A stretch of DNA of 64,000 nucleotides. Source: Candidatus Uhrbacteria bacterium (lineage in GTDB: Bacteria; Patescibacteriota; Patescibacteriia; 2-12-FULL-60-25). The translations under genes and the position numbers were made by a program. The notes under the pieces were generated by a model. That model searched no databases. It was not told where the DNA came from and worked only from the letters and a program-made list of their open reading frames with translations. The stretch lies in the NCBI GenBank assembly GCA_021413945.1, contig JAIOPK010000006.1, forward strand, positions 1 to 64,000, written 5' to 3'. This document shows, in pieces, positions 38,301 to 44,778 of this stretch (position 1 is the stretch's first letter; every line of letters starts with the position of its first letter).

Positions 38301-41300
38301 ATCCCGATTACGGACCTCGGCTTCACGCTCGGCAACGCTACGAATCGCTGGAATGGTTACTTCGGTAATACAACATCGACCAACTCAACGTCGACCAACT
38401 TCTTTGCGACGAATGGTTATTTCACCAATTTGACAGCCTCCTCGTTTGCACCGACCAACTTGACTTGGACGAATGCGACAGGCATCAACACAACCTCGAC
38501 CAATTTGTTCGCAACGAACTTGTTCTTCACAGGAGCTACAGGTACGAGTCTCGGTATCACCGGCACCGGCTCATTCGGAACAGTCACTTCGACCAACCTG
38601 TTTGCTAACTTCGGCCAGTTCGCTTCCGCCACCGTTGCCGGACAGGGGATTTGTTTGCAGAACGGTATCGGTTGTCCGAGCTTCACCGCGACAGAAACGG
38701 ATACGCTCCTTACCGTTTCCAACCGCGGTGCCGTTGCGACATCGACGCTGACATTGTTTGGAGGCTTCGTCGCGGCTTCCTCGAGCGTGACGGGAACACT
38801 GCGTGTTGCCGGCGCGTTGACCGTGACCGGGGCTTCGTCCTTGCAAGGCTTTACCTTCACGAATGGAACAGGAACAAACGTTACGAGCACGAACGCTTTT
38901 ATCACCAACCTCGGCTTCCTCGGCGCTACCGGTACAACGTTACAAACCAGCGTCTACGTCTCCTCCTCCAACCTCTTTGCCAACTTTGGCCAGTTCGCCT
39001 CGGCCACCGTCGCCGGACAGGGGATCTGTTTGCAGAATGGTGTTGGTTGTCCTGTATCGGCCGGTCTCGACACGCTTCAGAGCGTGACGGCCCGCGGGTC
39101 GTTTACGACCACAACTGCCCAGTTCTTTGGAGGATTTACCGCCGCGAGCTCGTCTGTGACGGGCACGCTTACCGTTGCCGGCGCGCTGACCGTGACGGGC
39201 GCATCTTCCTTACAAGGTTTTACCTTCACGAATGGAACGGGAACAAATGTTACGAGTACGAATATTGCCGCAACAGGCTTGCTGACGTTTGGAACGGCGA
39301 CAGGTACAAGTTTGTTTGTCACCGGTCTCTCGCGTTTGGATGGGACGACGATGATGAATGCGACAGCGACCAATGTGACGTCTACCGGCATGTACGGCTC
39401 GTACCTTGGTTTCCTCGGCGCTACTGGTACCACTCTTCAGACGAGCGTATACGTCTCCTCATCTAACCTCTTCGCTAACTTCGGCCAGTTCGCCTCGGCG
39501 ACCGTCGCCGGACAGGGGATTTGTCTCCAGAACGGCGTTGGTTGTCCGGCCTCGGGAGCAGCCAGTCTTGAAACATTGTTAACCGTTTCAAATCGCGGAT
39601 CCATCGCCACTTCCACCCTCACTCTCTTTGGTGGATTCGTGGCCGCTTCCTCGAGCGTGACGGGAACGCTGCGTGTTGTTGGTAACTTTATTACAACCGC
39701 GTCTTCATCGCTTGCGGCATTTACCTTTACCAATACGACCGGTACGAATCTCTACTTGGCCGGCAATGTCTTCTCCAATCTCATCCCTTCAACCGACCTT
39801 GCGTTCTCGCTTGGTAATGACACGAACCGCTGGAATGCGACATTCGGCAATGTTACCGCCACCAATGTCACGACAACAAATTTGACCGTCACCGGGAACT
39901 TCTCCGTTTCCAGTACGCAACTGCAAATGAATAACCAAGGCAATCCCTTTGGTTCCGCGTTGCTTGCCGGTGCATTCATCGATCAAAACTCCGCCATTTT
40001 GGAAGAATTCAGCAAAATGCAGACCTCTAAATCCGTGGATACGACAGGTGCTGGTAACGCCGGCTTTGGAGATGGTGGAGGTTGGGGTGTCTATGAAGGT
40101 TCTGTTTGTACATTTTCCTCTCCGAATGACGCGGCCGGCGGTATCGTGAACATTTCCGCAAACAGTGCCGGGAACGGTTGTCTCATGATGCTCGATGAAG
40201 CCGCGAATGATATTCGTGGCATTCTTGATGCGGACTTTTTGCCTGTGATCTATACGAAGGTACAGCCTTCGGTGACGAGCAGTCGAAACTATATTTTCGT
40301 CGGTGCAGGCAATGCGACCGACGGAGCCGTTGTGACATCGACCAACTTTATCGGGTTTACTAACGGAGGCGACAAGATTTGGCAGGGAGTCACCATTTCC
40401 GGAGGAACGGCCACACTTGTGCCTTGTACCGGACTTTCAATCCCGACGTCCACGTATTCCCTTCTCCTTGTAGAAGTACGTTCTACAACCTCCGTACGTT
40501 TCAGCGTCGATACGGATCCGACAGATGGCGTCAACATGACTGTTTGCGGCACGGCGACGACAAATATTCCGACGATCCCGCTCGCACCCCAGTTCCAGTA
40601 TCAGGTGAGAACGGGAGGTACGGTGGGTTCGCTGAACGTGGACTTCTTCCGTGCATGGCAGGATGACCCGCCGGGCGGCGGCAGTGAAGGCCTAGGTGCG
40701 GCTTCCAATAATTTTGTGACTCGTTCCGCGCTTGTCCAGGAATTCCCGGCCGACAACTTGGACTTGGAATCGGGAACGGTCGTATCCATCGATACGTCGA
40801 CGACGACGATGCGTGCCATGCCGTCCAACATCGGGTATGACCCGAATTTCCTTGGAGTCGTGGTTAATAGCGCTGACCCGGGCCTCATTCTGTCCAACGG
40901 TTCCTTTGAAGGTATTCGTGTCGCGACACAGGGTCGCGTGTACGCAACGGTTTCCAACGAAAACGGAGATATCGTGGCAGGCGACGTCTTGACCACAGCC
41001 GCCTCCAATACGGGTGCGCTTATGAAGGCTACGGGTCCCGGCCCTTCCATCGGAAAAGCGTTGAGTAGCTTCACGAGCGCTACGAGCTCGGCTACAGGCA
41101 CGGCGCTTGTCATCATCCAACCGATGTATTACACGCCTTCGTCAAACGGCGTCTATGACAGGCTCCGCGCTGTCGGTTACTTGTCTGTCGGCGACAGCGA
41201 AGCACCTGCCGTCGGTGCCTCCGCCATCGCTCAATTTGCCGCTACGACAGATGCCTATCTCCAGATCAACCTCCAGAACTTCTCGACAGGCACCAGTGCC

Positions 41301-43793
41301 TCGGGGGATTATGTGGTGACGGCAGACAATGGTGATGACTCCAGCTATTTCATCGACATGGGTATCAATGGATCGAATTATGCGAATCCGGATTATTCCA
41401 TCGGGGGACCCAATGACGGTTATCTGTATGTGAATGGCGGTGATCTGGCACTAGGTACCGCGAGCTCGGCAGATATTCTCTTCCACACCGGCGGAACGCT
41501 TGTGGAAAATGAGCGCATGCGGGTCACGTCGGACGGACGTGTCGGTATCGGAACATCCGCACCTTCATCGACCTTGCATGTGGTCGGGGATACGACCCTG
41601 GATACGCTTGCGTTCACCGATGCGACGGGTACAAGTCTCAACTTGATTGCCTCGTTGAACGTCGGAGGAGATCTCACTGTGACCGGCAGTACTACTCTGC
41701 AGAATGTCACGGCCGTCAATGCGGTGTTTACGGGTGTTACGACAACCAACCTCGCCGTTACCGGACTGGTTTCCGTCGCTGATCTGACCGTTGGCGGAAA
41801 GCGCGTTTGTTTGGAAGATGGAACCAACTGTTCGATCGGGGCAACCAAGAGCGCGTCTTCTTCTGCCTCGGTTTCCGTCGGTGCGGAAACGGAATTGCTG
41901 GTCGTTACAACGACGCCATCCTTTGTCTCAAACGCGGTATGGATTTCCGCCGATGCGCGCGCCGCCAACGCCGATGGCTCCGCGTCGTCGACCGTGACTC
42001 TGCGCATCCGCCGAGGCGATACGTGTTTGAGCGGTGTTCAAGTCGGCGTCGATCGAACGGTAGAGGTCGGAGCCGCCGATTCCGATACGATTTCGACGAG
42101 CTTTGTCGATAGCCCCGCTACGACAAACGCTACGGCATACCGCTTGTGTGCTCTCGGCTCCGGTGGAACGCCGACCGTGACCAACCGATCGATGATGGTC
42201 CAGCTCATCAAACAGGGTGCCGACTTGGGTGAAGTCTATTACACGTCCGATCACAGCATCGATCCAGGAACCGTCGTTTCCATTGATGCCAGCGGAGAAG
42301 CGCTCGTACAGAAGTCCGGTCAGGCTTACGACGACAAGGTGCTCGGTATCATTTCCACGCGCCCGGGTCTTTTGCTTGCGGAACAGCCTAAGGCCGATGG
42401 AACACCGGTCATTGTCGCGCTTTCCGGCCGCGTTCCCGTGAAGGTCACGACGAGCAACGGCAAGATTGAAGCGGGGGATTATCTGACGGCTTCACCGGTT
42501 GCCGGAGTTGCCATGAAGGCAACTAAGGCCGGATTCGTGATCGGTCAGGCCCTGATGCCGTACGATGCCGATGAGGATGGAGAAGTCGTCGTGTTTATCA
42601 AGAACGGCATGTGGAATGGCCAGGTTGTAGCGGAAATGCGTTCCGGTACGGGTCGCTCAGTGCTCATGAGTACGTTGAATGCAGTTGCTTCCGTCAACCA
42701 GGCCACATCGACAGCTTCTGTCATGTCGCTCGATCGTCTTGTCGCGAGCGGAGACGTGGTGGCCGCATCGCTTGTTTCGCAGGATTTGTCCGTGCAGATG
42801 ATCGAGGCATTGAACGGATCGCTGACGATGCAGATCGGAGCGACGGGTACTTGGTCGCTTGTGTCGGAGGGCTCGTCCTCGTCCATCATGACAATTGATG
42901 CGAGCGGTATCCTCGATTTGAACGGTACGTTGATCGCAAGCCATGTCAGCTCGACTCGTATGACGACGGATCAGTTGATTGCCATCGACATCCAGTCGCC
43001 GGTGATTGATGCGATGCGCGAGGCTCTTGGAACTTCCTCTAGTACGGTTACCGACCTCGCGAATCGCGCAACAGAGATGACCAACCGACTCTTAGATGTC
43101 GAGAATCGTTTGAGTGTATTAACGGAGACGGCAAGCTCGACGGCGATGGGCCTCGATGTCGACCAGCTCCGCGTCGCACAAGGCTTGGAGGTCCAAGGCG
43201 AGATCCGCGCTCCTGGTGGGTTGCGCGTCGATCGTCTCTCGAGTATCGCCGATCTTCTGACGATCGCAACGGACATTGAAATGACGGGATCGATCACGGT
43301 TAACAAGGACACGGCCGGATTCGCAGTCATCAAGACGGGTATGCGACGTATGCGTATCACGTTCGATCGTCCGTATGTGGTCATGCCGGTGGTACAGTTG
43401 AGCGTGAACTTCAAACAGTTGGAAGATGAAGAGCTTGGACAAGAGGAATTGCGTATTCAGAACTACTTTGATCAGAACATGCGATATGTCGTGACGCATG
43501 TCACCAAGGAAGGATTCGATATTCTCCTCGACAAGCAGGCACAGCAAGATGTGCGATTCAGCTGGATCGCTTTGGCACCTAAGAACGCGGAGGAGCTCAT
43601 CTCGCAGGAAATCCTTGGAGCTACTCCTGAACCGGCCCCCGAGCCTGCTCCTGCACCAGCACCAGAGCCAACGCCGGAGCCGGTACCCGAACCGACTCCC
43701 GAACCGACTCCCGCTCCTGAACCGGCCCCCGAGCCCGCTCCTGCGCCAGCACCAGAGCCCGCTCCTGCGCCAGCTCCCGAACCAGCCCCGTAA
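29319..43793 (+). CDS. Giant (4,824-residue) repetitive fibre-like surface protein
   Basis: N-terminus: a long signal-like hydrophobic segment (about 15-45) and a beta domain (about 52-150; YQGRLKNSSGTALTGTYSFTFRLY). About residues 195-3530 are Thr/Asn/Ser-rich tandem repeats built from phrases such as ATGTNTTSTNLFATN and NATNRWNGYFGNTTSTNST. DTLQSVTARG-type unit heads occur 13 times, and a C-x6-C loop (CLQNGVGC) 18 times in all. A ConA/LamG-like beta domain may lie at about 3550-3785. Next come two related beta modules (about 3800-3950 and 4290-4400), VGIGTSAPSSTLHV (about 4075) as in phage-tail-like fibres, a short coiled coil (about 4570-4605), a terminal beta domain and a Pro/Glu/Ala tail (about 4770-4824). 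No C-terminal TM helix is seen. It probably forms a long, possibly trimeric, surface fibre; attachment is unknown. Confidence 0.8.
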   Translation: MNPLRENNYYRLFRKSLATVVALVQFLGMGVFPNLPTLPFEFLQAIPAHAAIPTTLGYQGRLKNSSGTALTGTYSFTFRLYAASSGGTAMYTEVQPSVSVGEGFFSVLLGSVTPFPAGFDFNQPLFLTTEVNGDGEMTPRITINSVPYAYTAGGINSQGIAPVSASGGRMYYNTTDASLNYYDGNASMWVTLGASASSTSLQAVTNVGNSTTNPLIFGGGTSTGNFAAIGYTISATTGTFSNLVINGSVPSSITNFIWTNATGTNSTSTNLYTGNLGFNGATGTNLLATGSVSTTNLFANIGTFATATVMGQAICLSNGVGCSFAAAGLDTLQSVSARGAFTTTTLSLFGGANVSTLTVTSTLTISGTLSSDLIPTTDLAFSLGNSTNRWNGNFGNTTSTNSTSTNIYATNGTIVNFAATTATITNLTVNGTTPSTFTNLIWTNATGTNTTSTNLFATNLYGTNFGFTNATGGYMLATTVSTTNLLVGGNLVCLANGTNCPSSTAANFQTVTNAGNTTTNAIQFAGGTSTADFVFNTSATVNGILTFNNATGATITATTGTFTNLVVNGSVPSSFTNLIWTNATGTNTTSTNLFATNLFFTGATGTSLGISGTGSFGTVTSSNLFANFGQFASATVAGQGICLQNGVGCPSQAAGLDTLQSVTARGSFTTTTVSLFGGANVSTLTVTSTLTVSGTVSSDFIPTTDLAFSLGNATNRWNGYFGNTTSTNSTSTNLFATNGTIINLTATNGTITSLLATSVTTTNFLATSGTISNLTFTNATGVFITATTGTFTNLVVNGTTPSSFTNLIWTNATGTNTTSTNLFATNLYGTNFGFTNATGGYMLATTVSTTNLLVGGNLVCLANGTNCPSGTSPNFQTVTNAGNTTTNAIQFAGGTSTADFVFNTSATVNGVLTFNNATGATITATTGTFTNLVVNGAAPSSFTNLVWTNATGTNTTSTNLFATNLGFTGATGVNILATGSVSTTNLFANIGTFATATVMGQAICLQNGVGCPSQAAGLDTLQSVTARGAFTTTTISLFGGANVSTLTVTSTLTVSGTVSSDFIPTTDLAFSLGNATNRWNGYFGNTTSTNSTSTNLFATNGTIINLTATNGTITSLLATSVTTTNFLATSGTISNLTFTNATGVFITATTGTFTNLVVNGTTPSSFTNLIWTNATGTNTTSTNLFATNLFGTNLGFTNATGGYMLATTVSTTNLLVGGNLVCLANGTNCPSGTSPNFQTVTNAGNTTTNAIQFAGGTSTADFVFNTSATVNGVLTFNNATGATITATTGTFTNLVVNGSVPSSYTNLIWTNATGTNTTSTNLFATNLFFTGATGTSLGISDTGSFGTVTSTNLFANFGQFASATVAGQGICLQNGVGCPSQAAGLDTLQSVTARGSFTTTTISLFGGANVSTLTVTSTLTVSGTVSSDLIPTTDLAFSLGNSTNRWNATFGNTTSTNSTSTNIYATNGTIVNFAATTATITNLIVNGTTPSTFTNLTWTNATGTNTTSTNLFATNLFFTGATGTSLGISGTGSFGTVTSSNLFTNSATFGTATISGQAVCLLDGTNCSAAFLDTLQSVTARGSFTTTTMQFFGGFVAASSSVTGTLNVAGSLNVTGNTTLNGATITNATATNVTTTNLFADNAAFTNLTLSGALTATNLTWTNATGTNTTSTNLFGTNLGFTGATGVNILATGSVSTTNLFANFGQFASATIAGQGICLQNGVGCPSQAAGLDTLQSVTARGSFTTTTVSLFGGANVSTLTVTSTLTVSGTVSSDLIPTTDLAFSLGNATNRWNGYFGNTTSTNSTSTNVYATNGNIVNLSSATATISNLVVNGTTPSTFTNLIWVNATGTNTTSTNLFATNLGFETATGTTLNTNVLNFGTGSAGSLSVNTTLTLNGVNVCLQDNTNCPSVGGSSSDGSWVYNSSTQQLYQVTSSLDVLIGGSSEPGSPFVFQNNSTTSRLIISGGISPADVTIGASTSSGLNSAFQLDGGNLFVEGNIGSVSSVYTNGAFIAGGTVYADGSINKTDGNLILSASGGFITPPVDLSVSLGSSALRFNGYFGNTTSTNSTSTNLFATNANFTNLTVSSFSPTNITWTNATGTNTTSTNLFATNLFFTGATGTSLGITGTGSFGTVTSSNVFANFAQFASATVAGQGICLQNGVGCPAFTSAEVDTLQSVTARGAFTTTTLSLFGGANVSTLTVTSTLTVSGTVSSDFIPTTDLAFSLGNATNRWNGYFGNTTSTNSTSTNIFATNGLFNNVTATTGTFTNLVVSGPSSFTNLTWTNATGTNTTSTNLFATNLFFTGATGTSLGISGTGSFGTATATNIFANFGQFASATVAGQGICLQNGVGCPSQAGLDTLQSVTARGSFTTTTVEFFGGFVAASSSVTGTFAGLGNIVLGNETTDAITVGGRFSSDLVPTTDLANSLGIATNRWNAYFGNTTSTNSTSTNIFATNGLFTNVTATTGTFTNLVVSGPSNFTNITWVNATGTNTTSTNSYATNLFFTGATGTSLGISGTGSFGTVTSSNLFANFGQFASATVAGQGICLQNGVGCPASNAIEVDTLQTVTARGAFTTTTLSLFGGFVAASSSVTSTFAALGNIALGNETTDAITVGGRFSSDLVPTTDLANSLGNATNRWNGYFGNTTSTNSTSTNIFATNGLFTNVTATTGTFTNLVVSGPSSFTNLTWTNATGTNTTSTNMFATNLFFTGATGTSLGISGTGSFGTVTSTNLFANFGQFASATVAGQGICLQNGIGCPSQAAGLDTLQSVTARGSFTTTTAQFFGGFVAASSSVTGTFAGLGNITLGNDTADAITVGGRFSSDLVPTTDLANSLGIATNRWNGYFGNTTSTNSTSTNLFATNGFFTNLTATTATITNLVVNGTTPAAFTNITWTNATGVNTTSTNLFATNLFYTGATGTNLASTGLFTFSTATGTTIRANTGNFGQFTSNNVTIGGGTINNTSIGATTPSTGVFTHTTTTNLWVTGNVYSNLIPITDLGFTLGNATNRWNGYFGNTTSTNSTSTNFFATNGYFTNLTASSFAPTNLTWTNATGINTTSTNLFATNLFFTGATGTSLGITGTGSFGTVTSTNLFANFGQFASATVAGQGICLQNGIGCPSFTATETDTLLTVSNRGAVATSTLTLFGGFVAASSSVTGTLRVAGALTVTGASSLQGFTFTNGTGTNVTSTNAFITNLGFLGATGTTLQTSVYVSSSNLFANFGQFASATVAGQGICLQNGVGCPVSAGLDTLQSVTARGSFTTTTAQFFGGFTAASSSVTGTLTVAGALTVTGASSLQGFTFTNGTGTNVTSTNIAATGLLTFGTATGTSLFVTGLSRLDGTTMMNATATNVTSTGMYGSYLGFLGATGTTLQTSVYVSSSNLFANFGQFASATVAGQGICLQNGVGCPASGAASLETLLTVSNRGSIATSTLTLFGGFVAASSSVTGTLRVVGNFITTASSSLAAFTFTNTTGTNLYLAGNVFSNLIPSTDLAFSLGNDTNRWNATFGNVTATNVTTTNLTVTGNFSVSSTQLQMNNQGNPFGSALLAGAFIDQNSAILEEFSKMQTSKSVDTTGAGNAGFGDGGGWGVYEGSVCTFSSPNDAAGGIVNISANSAGNGCLMMLDEAANDIRGILDADFLPVIYTKVQPSVTSSRNYIFVGAGNATDGAVVTSTNFIGFTNGGDKIWQGVTISGGTATLVPCTGLSIPTSTYSLLLVEVRSTTSVRFSVDTDPTDGVNMTVCGTATTNIPTIPLAPQFQYQVRTGGTVGSLNVDFFRAWQDDPPGGGSEGLGAASNNFVTRSALVQEFPADNLDLESGTVVSIDTSTTTMRAMPSNIGYDPNFLGVVVNSADPGLILSNGSFEGIRVATQGRVYATVSNENGDIVAGDVLTTAASNTGALMKATGPGPSIGKALSSFTSATSSATGTALVIIQPMYYTPSSNGVYDRLRAVGYLSVGDSEAPAVGASAIAQFAATTDAYLQINLQNFSTGTSASGDYVVTADNGDDSSYFIDMGINGSNYANPDYSIGGPNDGYLYVNGGDLALGTASSADILFHTGGTLVENERMRVTSDGRVGIGTSAPSSTLHVVGDTTLDTLAFTDATGTSLNLIASLNVGGDLTVTGSTTLQNVTAVNAVFTGVTTTNLAVTGLVSVADLTVGGKRVCLEDGTNCSIGATKSASSSASVSVGAETELLVVTTTPSFVSNAVWISADARAANADGSASSTVTLRIRRGDTCLSGVQVGVDRTVEVGAADSDTISTSFVDSPATTNATAYRLCALGSGGTPTVTNRSMMVQLIKQGADLGEVYYTSDHSIDPGTVVSIDASGEALVQKSGQAYDDKVLGIISTRPGLLLAEQPKADGTPVIVALSGRVPVKVTTSNGKIEAGDYLTASPVAGVAMKATKAGFVIGQALMPYDADEDGEVVVFIKNGMWNGQVVAEMRSGTGRSVLMSTLNAVASVNQATSTASVMSLDRLVASGDVVAASLVSQDLSVQMIEALNGSLTMQIGATGTWSLVSEGSSSSIMTIDASGILDLNGTLIASHVSSTRMTTDQLIAIDIQSPVIDAMREALGTSSSTVTDLANRATEMTNRLLDVENRLSVLTETASSTAMGLDVDQLRVAQGLEVQGEIRAPGGLRVDRLSSIADLLTIATDIEMTGSITVNKDTAGFAVIKTGMRRMRITFDRPYVVMPVVQLSVNFKQLEDEELGQEELRIQNYFDQNMRYVVTHVTKEGFDILLDKQAQQDVRFSWIALAPKNAEELISQEILGATPEPAPEPAPAPAPEPTPEPVPEPTPEPTPAPEPAPEPAPAPAPEPAPAPAPEPAP
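30957..31162 (+). repeat. Near-identical block, copy 1
   Basis: 206 bp matching 33144-33349 with two differences (offset 2,187 nt), much closer than other units. Confidence 0.85.
33144..33349 (+). repeat. Near-identical block, copy 2
   Basis: Partner of 30957-31162; the two base changes alter F to Y and G to D. Confidence 0.85.
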
Positions 43794-43822
43794 TAGTCAG
43801 TATCCAATCCTTACTTAAGGCG

Positions 43823-43831
43823 TGTTATACT
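43823..43831 (+). promoter_or_regulatory. Extended -10 promoter TGT-TATACT
   Basis: TG-T-TATACT, the same nine bases as at 8211-8219; ATG 43843 lies 11 nt after it. Confidence 0.6.
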
Positions 43832-43842
43832 CGTCCTGATCT

Positions 43843-44619
43843 ATGATTAAGCGCACATCTGCGTCCAGAACAAAGAAAGTCGTCATGGAAGAGCCCATGG
43901 TGTCGACGACGACCACCCCTCCAAAGGGGACCGGTACTTCGCGGGCAATTCCGATTGTGATCGCCCTGGTTTTGGTCGTTGGAGGAGTCGGTTATTTCGT
44001 GAATGCGGCCATGAAAGGGAAGACGAGTGCCGATGTTACGCAGGGACAAATCGGAGAAGGTGTTAACGCCGAGGAAGTGAACAAGACGATTGAGCGAGTT
44101 CGTTCATTAACCGTCACAACAGCCGATGAGTTTCCGACGGTAGCGACGATTCAGAATATTTCGATTTTGCGCCCACAGAACCCGACGCTGTATCGCGATG
44201 CGGAGAATGGCGACAAGCTGCTTGTTTGGTCGGACAAGGTCGTGGTGTATTCCGCGAACAAGGATCGCTTGCTCGTTGTGATGCCGATCAATATCCCGCC
44301 GACGGTGTCCGCACCCGTTGCCGCAGCAACAGTAACGGAAGAGCCAACGGTGACGCTTGAAGTAAGAAACGGTTCGGCGACGCTTGGCGTCGCGCGCGTC
44401 CTCAGTGAAAAATTAAAGGGCGAAGGATTCAAAACATTAGCTCCGGGTGATGCAAAGAATAAATTATATGCGTCGACGGTGATCTATAATGCCACCGGAA
44501 AAACGATTCCAAATACGCTCGAGAAACTGGTTGCGTCGACCGGAGGAACGGTCGTAGATTCTCTTGAAGGGGAGAGGGAAAGCAAAGCGGACCTGTTGAT
44601 AATTGTTGGAGGAAAATAA
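43843..44619 (+). CDS. Membrane protein with LytR C-terminal (LytR_C) domain
   Basis: 258 residues. A short cytoplasmic N-terminus with Ser/Thr/Pro is followed by one TM helix (AIPIVIALVLVVGGVGYFVNAA, about 35-56) and an outside part. The region 165-258 reads as LytR_C: TVTLEVRNGSATLGVARVLSEKL, EGFKTLAPGDAKNK, STVIYN, and KADLLIIVGGK at the end. LytR_C accompanies LCP-type enzymes that attach glycopolymers to peptidoglycan, but also occurs alone as here; the LCP catalytic domain is absent. It lies 49 nt after the giant gene with its own TGT-TATACT promoter, and a terminator follows. A role at the cell wall is likely. Confidence 0.8.
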   Translation: MIKRTSASRTKKVVMEEPMVSTTTTPPKGTGTSRAIPIVIALVLVVGGVGYFVNAAMKGKTSADVTQGQIGEGVNAEEVNKTIERVRSLTVTTADEFPTVATIQNISILRPQNPTLYRDAENGDKLLVWSDKVVVYSANKDRLLVVMPINIPPTVSAPVAAATVTEEPTVTLEVRNGSATLGVARVLSEKLKGEGFKTLAPGDAKNKLYASTVIYNATGKTIPNTLEKLVASTGGTVVDSLEGERESKADLLIIVGGK

Positions 44620-44642
44620 CAGGTACAAAACGTGTTCATAAG

Positions 44643-44675
44643 AAAATCTCCCTGAGCATAGGGAGATTTTCTTTT
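44643..44675 (+). terminator. Intrinsic terminator
   Basis: AAAATCTCCCT and AGGGAGATTTT form an 11-bp stem around GAGCAT, followed by CTTTTAC. Confidence 0.85.
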
Positions 44676-44712
44676 ACTGTATCCGGATCGTGTTCAATCG
44701 AGAAAAGAGGCA

Positions 44713-44741
44713 TTGAAAAAGGCTTGAAAAAATGATATTAT
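44713..44741 (+). promoter_or_regulatory. Promoter of the SpoIID-domain gene
   Basis: TTGAAA (44713-44718), 17 nt, TATTAT (44736-44741). Confidence 0.7.
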
Positions 44742-44778
44742 AGGTAGTATCGGAAAGCGGAAAGCAGAAAATAAATAC

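Larger units (their letters stand above)
29900..39900 (+). repeat. Tandem repeat array inside the giant gene
   Basis: About 10 kb of coding repeats with unit lengths from about 370 to 1,300 nt. Unit heads (DTLQSVTARG or LLTVSNRG types) fall near 30303, 31283, 32368, 33471, 34032, 34511, 35834, 36392, 37005, 37614, 38696, 39065 and 39566. Related heads (QAVTNVGN, QTVTNAGN) lie between some of them. Confidence 0.8.

Noticed and set aside
29900-39900. Regular repeats resembling a CRISPR array
   Set aside because: Units are hundreds of bases long, in frame and coding; no 24-40 bp repeats with unique spacers and no cas genes.
29319-43793. Many long open frames on the minus strand and in other plus frames inside the giant gene
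   Set aside because: They follow the repeats and have biased Val/Phe/Lys-rich shadow sequences without domains or initiation signals.
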